From contig NZ_JAJAVH010000007.1 in assembly GCF_020511115.1 (NCBI RefSeq), positions 124,001 through 188,000 on the forward strand: a stretch of DNA of 64,000 nt. The letters are read 5' to 3'. The first letter of the stretch is position 1, and the number at the start of each line of letters is the position of its first letter. This stretch comes from Luteimonas panaciterrae (GTDB taxonomy: Bacteria; Pseudomonadota; Gammaproteobacteria; Xanthomonadales; Xanthomonadaceae). The position numbers and the translations under genes are program-made. The notes under the pieces are model-generated. The model did not search any database. It worked only from the letters and a program-made list of their open reading frames with translations, and was not told the origin of the DNA. This document shows, one piece after another, positions 58,652-64,000 of the stretch.

Positions 58652-59388
58652 GTCCGCCCGATCCCATCACCGCCGCCGAATCGACCCAGGCGCTGGCCGA
58701 ACTCAACCGATGGTTGGGCGAGCGCAGCGCCGAGGAGCGCGTGGCCTGGGCCCTGGAAAACACCGCCGGCGAACACGCGCTCTCGTCCAGCTTCGGCGCG
58801 CAGGCGGCGGTCTCGCTGCACCTGGTGACGCAGCAGAAACCCGATATCCCGGTGATCGTGATCGACACCGGCTATCTGTTCCCGGAAACCTATCGTTTCA
58901 TCGACCAACTGAGCGACAAGCTCACTCTCAATCTGCAGGTTTATCGCCCGCAGATCGGCATCGCCTGGATGGAAGCGCGACTTGGCAAAATCTGGGAGGA
59001 AGGCGTCGACGGCATCACCCGCTACAACCGCCTGCGCAAGGTGGAACCGATGCAGCGTGCGCTACGCGAGTTGAACGTGCGCACCTGGATCGCCGGCCTG
59101 CGCCGCGGACAGTCCAGCACGCGCAAGGCCATCGATTACCTCGAACTGCGCGACGGCCGCTGGAAACTACACCCGATCGCCGACTGGAGCGATCGCGACG
59201 TCTGGAATTATCTGCAGGCGCACGACCTGCCCTACCACCCGCTCTGGCATCAGGGCTACATCTCGATCGGCGACACCCACACCACCCGTCCGCTGGAACC
59301 GGGCATGCGCGAGGAAGACACGCGCTTCTTCGGTCTCAAGCGCGAATGCGGGCTGCATTTCGACGATGGGGCCAACGTCGCGGCCTGA
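58648..59388 (+). CDS. cysH: Phosphoadenylyl-sulfate (PAPS) reductase
   Basis: Predicted 246-residue thioredoxin-dependent reductase that converts PAPS to sulfite. The PP-loop region [16 protein letters not shown] near 48-63 and [12 protein letters not shown] near 74-85 are typical. The catalytic cysteine is C234 in [12 protein letters not shown] near the C-terminus. The extra CC and CXXC cysteines that hold a [4Fe-4S] cluster in APS reductases are absent, so PAPS is the likely substrate, which agrees with the CysC domain upstream. It overlaps cysI (ATGA). Last gene of the cysJIH operon. Confidence 0.95.
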   Translation: MSPPDPITAAESTQALAELNRWLGERSAEERVAWALENTAGEHALSSSFGAQAAVSLHLVTQQKPDIPVIVIDTGYLFPETYRFIDQLSDKLTLNLQVYRPQIGIAWMEARLGKIWEEGVDGITRYNRLRKVEPMQRALRELNVRTWIAGLRRGQSSTRKAIDYLELRDGRWKLHPIADWSDRDVWNYLQAHDLPYHPLWHQGYISIGDTHTTRPLEPGMREEDTRFFGLKRECGLHFDDGANVAA

Positions 59389-59596
59389 ACATTTCCGGTT
59401 TGGGTGCCGAAACTTGGCGCCCGCATAAGATTCGGGACTTAGCCGGCAATCTGTTGCGCCAGCCATTCCAGCCTTATGAAATCAGCCAGCGGTGCCGTCG
59501 AGCAATTCATCCGGATGTGGGTACGCACATACGCTCCCCTCGCGAGACCCTTCAATCTCAACTCACCGGATGTCACATCCCAGGCCATTACCTGAG

Positions 59597-59956
59597 TCAT
59601 GTTTCGCTTTTTAATTTCACCCTACGAAACCGGCAGATGACATGACGTACAAAACAGACGCCCAGAACAGAAATTGCGGGGAATACCCAACCCGCTAACA
59701 ATTGGGCCGCGATGGTGTTGTTGTCGTAACGCATCCAGGGAGCATGAATCCCTTGTGCCGATGCCGCAGCCAGGCCCAACGGGTTGTAAACGAGGCCTGC
59801 ATAGAAAACCGATATCGCCCAGGTAACCAGAATGGCGATCGCACCTCGCACGAACAGTTGGCGTGGGTACGGAAGCAATGTGAGCGCTATCGCCACGGCA
59901 ACGGACAGCGCTCTGGAACCCAAGTCGGCGACTTGGAACAGTTGCTGCGCGGTCAT
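59597..59956 (-). CDS. Small membrane protein of unknown function
   Basis: Predicted 119-residue protein with three hydrophobic segments (about 15-30, 35-58 and 85-106) and a basic C-terminus (CRFRRVKLKSET). The ATG at 59956 gives MTAQQLFQVADLG. No family is recognised. It lies alone between cysH and the CysB-type regulator, on the regulator's strand and 12 bases after its stop, so it might be the second gene of that transcript. The gene and its flanks are less G+C-rich than the cys genes: 45% in 59581-59640 and 50% in 59641-59700, compared with 75% in 58321-58380. It may be a recently gained gene. Confidence 0.55.
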   Translation of the reverse strand: MTAQQLFQVADLGSRALSVAVAIALTLLPYPRQLFVRGAIAILVTWAISVFYAGLVYNPLGLAAASAQGIHAPWMRYDNNTIAAQLLAGWVFPAISVLGVCFVRHVICRFRRVKLKSET

Positions 59957-59968
59957 ATGCGCCCCGTC

Positions 59969-60955
59969 CTACACCGTGATCGGCTGACTCAATTCCACCC
60001 ACGCCGGCGGCGTCGGCCACTGCGGCTCCAGATTGCCTTCGAGCACGCGACGCAGATCGCGCGGATCCAGCTGCGGCGCGAGATGGTGCAGCAGCGCCAG
60101 CGCGTAATCGCGCAGCACGCGGCCGCGCGGGATCACAGCCCAGGTGATGCATTCGGGCAGTGCTTTCGGCGCGGGCAGGATGCGCAGATCCGCGTCCTCG
60201 CGCGCACCGATCGCCATCTCCGCCAGCAGTCCGGCGCCGAGGCCGGCGCGCACGTAGGTCTTGATGAGATTGGCGTCGCGCGCGGTCATGGCGATCTGCG
60301 GTTCGACGCCTTCGGTGGCGAACGCGCGCTGCAGCGAGGAGTCGGCGCGGATCGAGGATTCGTAACTGATCAGCGGATGCTGCGCGAGCTCGGCGAGTGT
60401 CGGCGCGCGACCGAGATCGGCCAGCGGATGCGTGCGCGGCAGCAGCAGCACGCGCCGCCAGCGATACAACGGCACCGCCATTCCGCCCGACGGCACGCTG
60501 CCGGCGCTGCTGATCAGGGCGAGATCGGCGTTGTCCTGGGCCAGCTTCTGCAGTACTTCCGCATCGCCCGCGGCCTGCAGGTCCACGTTCACCTGCGGGA
60601 ACTGGCGCTTGATCGCCGCGATCGCCGGCGGCAGCACGTAGCGCGCCTGCGTGTGCGTGGTGGCCAGCAACAGACGGCCGGCATGCTCGCCGCGCTCGTT
60701 TGCGGCATAGCTGCGGATGTTGGCGGCCTCCTCGAGGATGCGCCGCGCGTGCTCCAGCACACGCTCGCCCGCCGGCGCGATGCCTTCCAGGCTGCGCCCT
60801 TTGCGCACGAACAGCTGGAAGCCGAGTTCATCCTCCAGTTGCTTGAGTTGCTTGGACAGGCCCGGCTGGGTGGCGTGCACGCGCTCGGCCGCGAGCGTGA
60901 TGTTCAGCCCGGAATCGACGATGGCGACAAGATAGCGAAGTTGGGTGAGGGTCAT
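59969..60955 (-). CDS. cysB: CysB-type LysR-family regulator
   Basis: Predicted 328-residue LysR-type transcription factor. The N-terminal winged helix-turn-helix (MTLTQLRYLVAIVDSGLNITLAAERVHATQPGLS in the first 34 residues, recognition helix within LAAERVHATQPGLSKQLKQLE) is close to CysB/Cbl, which begin MKLQQLRYIVEV. The effector domain at about 95-300 has the CysB-like TTHTQARYVLPPAI, where threonines bind sulfate or O-acetylserine analogues. It sits inside the cysteine regulon and is divergent from cysG, so it is very probably the activator of these operons. Other LysR proteins could look alike, but the TTHTQARYVLP signature is specific. Confidence 0.92.
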   Translation of the reverse strand: MTLTQLRYLVAIVDSGLNITLAAERVHATQPGLSKQLKQLEDELGFQLFVRKGRSLEGIAPAGERVLEHARRILEEAANIRSYAANERGEHAGRLLLATTHTQARYVLPPAIAAIKRQFPQVNVDLQAAGDAEVLQKLAQDNADLALISSAGSVPSGGMAVPLYRWRRVLLLPRTHPLADLGRAPTLAELAQHPLISYESSIRADSSLQRAFATEGVEPQIAMTARDANLIKTYVRAGLGAGLLAEMAIGAREDADLRILPAPKALPECITWAVIPRGRVLRDYALALLHHLAPQLDPRDLRRVLEGNLEPQWPTPPAWVELSQPITV

Positions 60956-61082
60956 CGCGACAGGTACCGTGGAGGCGCCCCGGAAGCGAGGCCACCTCCG
61001 GAGATATATCTTTTTATCATGATGAAAGGATTCGTCAACATATCGTTACGCCTGGAACCTGTCCAGGGCGGACTTCATCTAG

Positions 61083-61103
61083 CTTATGCCGATAAGGCAT
61101 AAG
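61083..61103. promoter_or_regulatory. Perfect inverted repeat between cysB and cysG
   Basis: CTTATGCC (61083-61090) pairs with GGCATAAG (61096-61103) around GATAA; CTTAT-GCCG-ATAAG within it is a second, smaller palindrome. It is 72 bases before the cysG ATG and 128 bases before the cysB ATG. Possible CysB operator; ATAAG recurs as ATAAC in the cysD/cysJ gap. Confidence 0.45.
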
Positions 61104-61174
61104 CGCAGGAGTCGGCGCCATTTCCGCGCCGGAACGGCCATCGCTAGCGTCGGTCTCCCAGCCGAGGCTTTCAC

Positions 61175-62650
61175 ATGCCCGACGATTCCACCCCTCTCTA
61201 CCCCCTGTTCGCCGATCTGCGCGGTCGTACCGTGCTCGTGGTCGGTGGCGGTACGGTGGCCCGGCGCAAGGTCGAAGCGCTACTGGAAGCAGGCGCCCGC
61301 GTGGTGGTCGGCGCGCCACGGCTGGAACCTACTCTCGCGGACTGGGCGACGCGGCATCGCATCGCCCATCGCGCCGGTGAGTTCGATCCGGACTGGCTGG
61401 CCGACGCCTGGCTCGCCATCGCCGCCACCGACGATGCCGCGGCCAACCATGCCATCGCCGATGCGGCCGAGCGGCGCTACGTCTGGGTGAATGTCGTCGA
61501 CGATGTCGAGCTGTCGCGCTTCCAGGTACCAGCCCGCGTCGAACGCGGCCCGCTGCAGATCGCGATCTCCAGCGGAGGCGGCGCGCCGATGCTGGCGCGG
61601 CTGATACATGAACGGCTGGAAGCGCAGTTCGACGAATCCTACGGCGCGCTGGCGCAGCTGCTGACGCGGCATCGCGAGCGCATCCGCGCGCGATGGCCGG
61701 CTCATGGCGAGCACGGTCTGGCCGCGCGCCGGCGCGGCATCGCGCGCCTGCTCGCCGGGCCGCTGCAATCGCTGCTGCGCAAGCGGCAGCACATCGCCGC
61801 GGAGCATGCGTTCGAGAAGATCCTGGATGCGGATTCCGCGCATGAAGCGTCTTCGCCCGTTGAGACGCCGATCGGCTCCGTGGCACTGGTCGGTGCCGGC
61901 CCCGGTGATCCCGGCCTGCTCACGCTGCGTGCGCTGCGCGTGCTCAACGAGGCCGATGTCATTCTCCACGACCGCCTCGTCAGCCCGGAAGTGCTGCAAC
62001 TCGCGCGCCGCGATGCCGAGCGTATCGAGGTCGGCAAGCAGGCGGGCCACCATCACGCGACGCAGGAACGCATCAACGCGCTGCTGATCGAACATGCGCT
62101 CGCCGGCCGCCGCGTGGTGCGACTGAAAGGTGGCGATCCGTTCGTGTTCGGCCGCGGCGGCGAGGAACTCGAAGCCCTGCGCGCCCACGGAATCCCATTC
62201 GAAGTCGTCCCCGGCATCACCGCCGCGGTCGCCTGCGCGGCCTATGCGGGCGTGCCGCTGACCCATCGCGATCATGCGCAATCGGTGCGCCTGGTCACCG
62301 CGCAATGCAAAACCTCGCTCGACACGCTGGACTGGCCGGCGCTGGCGCAGGAACGGCAGACGCTGGCGGTCTACATGGGCGTGGCGATGCTCGATACGTT
62401 GCAGGCACGGCTGATCGCGCATGGCCGCGACGCGGCGACACCGTTCGCCCTGATCGAAAACGGTTCGCACGCCGGCCAGCGCGTCGTGACAGGCCCGCTG
62501 TCGCAACTCGCCGAACGTACGCGCGGACATGACGTGCAATCGCCAGCGCTGTTGATCATCGGCGAAGTGGCCGCGCTCGCCGAGACGCTGCATTGGTATG
62601 GCGAGGCGCCGCTCGGCGCGCTTCAACCTGTACTGGATAAAGCCGCATAA
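61175..62650 (+). CDS. cysG: Siroheme synthase (trifunctional CysG)
   Basis: Predicted 491-residue enzyme that makes siroheme from uroporphyrinogen III. The N-terminal half (about 1-215) is the precorrin-2 dehydrogenase/ferrochelatase, with the NAD motif [13 protein letters not shown] near 21-33, [11 protein letters not shown] near 108-118 (the aspartate region) and [17 protein letters not shown] near 130-146. The C-terminal methyltransferase half starts near residue 235 with [19 protein letters not shown] and includes [15 protein letters not shown] near 317-331 and [20 protein letters not shown]. Length is slightly more than Escherichia coli CysG (457). It supplies siroheme to CysI, and is divergent from the CysB-type regulator. 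Confidence 0.95.
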   Translation: MPDDSTPLYPLFADLRGRTVLVVGGGTVARRKVEALLEAGARVVVGAPRLEPTLADWATRHRIAHRAGEFDPDWLADAWLAIAATDDAAANHAIADAAERRYVWVNVVDDVELSRFQVPARVERGPLQIAISSGGGAPMLARLIHERLEAQFDESYGALAQLLTRHRERIRARWPAHGEHGLAARRRGIARLLAGPLQSLLRKRQHIAAEHAFEKILDADSAHEASSPVETPIGSVALVGAGPGDPGLLTLRALRVLNEADVILHDRLVSPEVLQLARRDAERIEVGKQAGHHHATQERINALLIEHALAGRRVVRLKGGDPFVFGRGGEELEALRAHGIPFEVVPGITAAVACAAYAGVPLTHRDHAQSVRLVTAQCKTSLDTLDWPALAQERQTLAVYMGVAMLDTLQARLIAHGRDAATPFALIENGSHAGQRVVTGPLSQLAERTRGHDVQSPALLIIGEVAALAETLHWYGEAPLGALQPVLDKAA

Positions 62651-62714
62651 CGCCTCCCTCTACCTGCGGGGGAAGGAAGCAAAGAAACCAAACTCATACA
62701 TTGAAGACACCACC

Positions 62715-63692
62715 ATGGCCCTTTACGACAGCATTCTCGACACCATCGGCCACACGCCCATCGTCAAGCTGCACCGGTTGCCGCCCAAGCACGTCACGCT
62801 CTACGCCAAGGCCGAATCGTTCAACCCCGGCGGCTCGGTCAAGGATCGTCTCGCACTGGCCATCGTGCTCGATGCCGAAGCCAAGGGCTTGCTCAAGCCT
62901 GGGGATACTATCGTCGAGGCCACGTCGGGCAACACCGGCGTGGCCTTGGCGATGGTGGCCGCCGCGCGCGGCTACAAGTTCGTCGCGACGATGACGGAAA
63001 CCTTCTCCATCGAACGCCGCAAGCTGATGCGCGCCTACGGCGCCAAGGTGATCCTCACGCCCGCCGCCGAACGCGGCAGCGGCATGGTGCGCAGGGCCGA
63101 GGAGTTGGCGAAGAAGCACGGCTGGTTCCTGGCGCGGCAATTCGAGAATCCGGCCAATCCTGCGTATCACCGTCAGACCACGGCGGCGGAAATCCTGCGC
63201 GACTTCGCCGGCAAGCGCCTCGATTATTTCGTGAGCGGCTGGGGCACCGGCGGCACACTCACCGGCGTCGGTCAGGTGTTGAAGGTTGCGCGCCCGGAAA
63301 CGCACATCATCGCTTCGGAACCCGCCGGCGCCTCGCTGCTCAACGGCAAGGACTGGCAGCCGCACAAGATCCAGGGCTGGACGCCAGACTTCGTGCCCGC
63401 CGTGCTCGATCGCGAGGTCGCCGAACAGGTGCTACCGATCGATGACACGCTCGCGCGCGACACCTCGCGTCGACTGGCCGCGGAGGAAGGCATCTTCGTC
63501 GGCATTTCCGCAGGCGCCACTGTCGCCGCGGCCTTGCAGGTCGCCGAACGCGCGCCGGAAGGTTCGGTGATCCTCGCCACGCTGCCGGATACCGGCGAGC
63601 GCTATCTGTCGACATTCCTGTTCGAGGGCGTCAACGAAGGCTCGGACGACGACTGGCTGGCTTCGCTCGACGCGAAGGCGGAAGCGGCTTGA
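62715..63692 (+). CDS. cysK: Cysteine synthase A
   Basis: Predicted 325-residue O-acetylserine sulfhydrylase that adds sulfide to O-acetylserine and completes cysteine synthesis. The PLP lysine is in NPGGSVKDRLAL (about K42), the substrate loop in ATSGNTGVALAM near 70-81, GWGTGGTLTGVGQ near 176-188 binds the phosphate, and GISAGATVAAAL near 264-275 follows. The opening MALYDSILDTIGHTPIVKL is the family start; a longer in-frame reading overlaps cysG and is rejected. Its position 64 bases after cysG suggests one transcript. CysK rather than CysM is preferred from the early TSGNTG motif and length; CysM cannot be excluded. Confidence 0.92.
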   Translation: MALYDSILDTIGHTPIVKLHRLPPKHVTLYAKAESFNPGGSVKDRLALAIVLDAEAKGLLKPGDTIVEATSGNTGVALAMVAAARGYKFVATMTETFSIERRKLMRAYGAKVILTPAAERGSGMVRRAEELAKKHGWFLARQFENPANPAYHRQTTAAEILRDFAGKRLDYFVSGWGTGGTLTGVGQVLKVARPETHIIASEPAGASLLNGKDWQPHKIQGWTPDFVPAVLDREVAEQVLPIDDTLARDTSRRLAAEEGIFVGISAGATVAAALQVAERAPEGSVILATLPDTGERYLSTFLFEGVNEGSDDDWLASLDAKAEAA

Positions 63693-63845
63693 TCTCCATG
63701 TCGACGCCGGGAATGAAACGCAGGCGGAATGGGATCTGCGATCGCTGTCCTCGCAACATTTAAGGTTTGTTGCAGTCTCGATCCTCCCCCGCGTCGACCG
63801 GTCCTCCGGAGACGCTTCCCTCAAGCTCTCTTGAAGGAGACGCGC

Positions 63846-64000
63846 ATGTCCGCGCCGCTTGCACGCCATCGCTTTGCCCGTCTGAGCCTCGCCGTCGCCC
63901 TGTCGACGACGGCGCTACCGTTGTTCGCCGCCGATCCGCCCTCTCCGCAACAACCCACCGTCGAGGATCTCGAACGTCGTTTACGCGCCCTGGAGCAGCG
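63846..64000 (+). CDS. Start of a probable OprO/OprP-type porin (truncated by window edge)
   Basis: The first 51 residues of an exported protein lie in the window. A signal peptide (residues 1-29, ending PLFAAD) is followed by TVEDLERRLRALEQR, a short coiled-coil start seen in phosphate/pyrophosphate-selective porins of the OprO/OprP family in Xanthomonadales. AAGGAGACGCGC gives a strong ribosome site before the ATG. It follows cysK by 153 bases, in which an inverted repeat GCAACA / TGTTGC (63753-63773) lies. If the call is right, sulfate or phosphate could be the ion, but the rest of the protein is outside the window. Confidence 0.5.
   Translation, partial: MSAPLARHRFARLSLAVALSTTALPLFAADPPSPQQPTVEDLERRLRALEQ

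Overview
The window is a gene-dense, high-G+C bacterial chromosome segment with no tRNA, rRNA, CRISPR array, insertion sequence or phage gene that I can see. Several traits point to the Xanthomonadales/Lysobacterales (Gammaproteobacteria): an aspartate kinase fused to diaminopimelate decarboxylase (LysAC) followed by MurL and MurD2, which are the Xanthomonas-type D-glutamate-independent peptidoglycan route; a CysN-CysC fusion; an Rrf2-type regulator heading the suf operon; and a HU protein with a Lys/Ala-rich N-terminal tail. The genus cannot be fixed from the sequence alone.

Layout. 1-4570: an aerobactin-type siderophore operon in the order iucA (3' end only), iucB, iucC, iucD. iucC is interrupted by an in-frame TGA. 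4656-9145: a IutA/RhtA-like TonB receptor on the minus strand, divergent from a DUF3325-DUF3649-PepSY membrane operon across a Fur-box-like sequence. 9218-13299 and on to 17292: ssb, ispB, a secreted dienelactone-hydrolase-like protein and the lysAC-murL-murD2 operon. 17377-30478: mixed housekeeping and accessory genes, including two-gene panE/BASS-transporter and hydrolase/osmC operons, an EF-G paralogue, HU, a lipoprotein, a DUF5916 outer-membrane protein and a SET-domain methyltransferase. 30835-38955: a long suf operon (regulator, sufB, an LprI-like gene, sufC, sufD, sufS, a PLP decarboxylase, a GNAT and a Rieske protein). 39075-46908: a Fur-box-preceded operon for catecholate-type ferric siderophore uptake and probable iron reduction (receptor, PiuC, PepSY, DUF2271, DUF4198, ApbE, membrane flavoprotein reductase). 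46931-51959: HutD, ComEA-like, an M20 peptidase, GlsB-type, PhzF and a small secreted Pro-rich protein. 52048-63692: the sulfate assimilation regulon (cysNC, cysD, cysJ, cysI, cysH, a CysB-type regulator, cysG, cysK), followed by the start of a probable OprO/OprP-type porin that runs off the window.

How the genes work together. The dominant theme is iron and sulfur supply: two iron uptake loci, Fe-S cluster assembly, and the complete reduction of sulfate to cysteine. CysG makes the siroheme and SUF can supply the Fe-S cluster used by CysI, and cysteine from CysK feeds SufS. A second theme is cell-wall precursor supply: LysAC makes lysine from diaminopimelate and phosphorylates aspartate, while MurD2 and MurL build the D-Glu-containing muropeptide stem.

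I did not find a clearly new stand-alone system. The most promising leads are the reductase operon at 39075-46908 with an ApbE that lacks an export signal, the LprI-like gene embedded in suf, the panE/BASS pair, the interrupted iucC, and the co-occurrence of a SET methyltransferase with a histone-tail-like HU protein.
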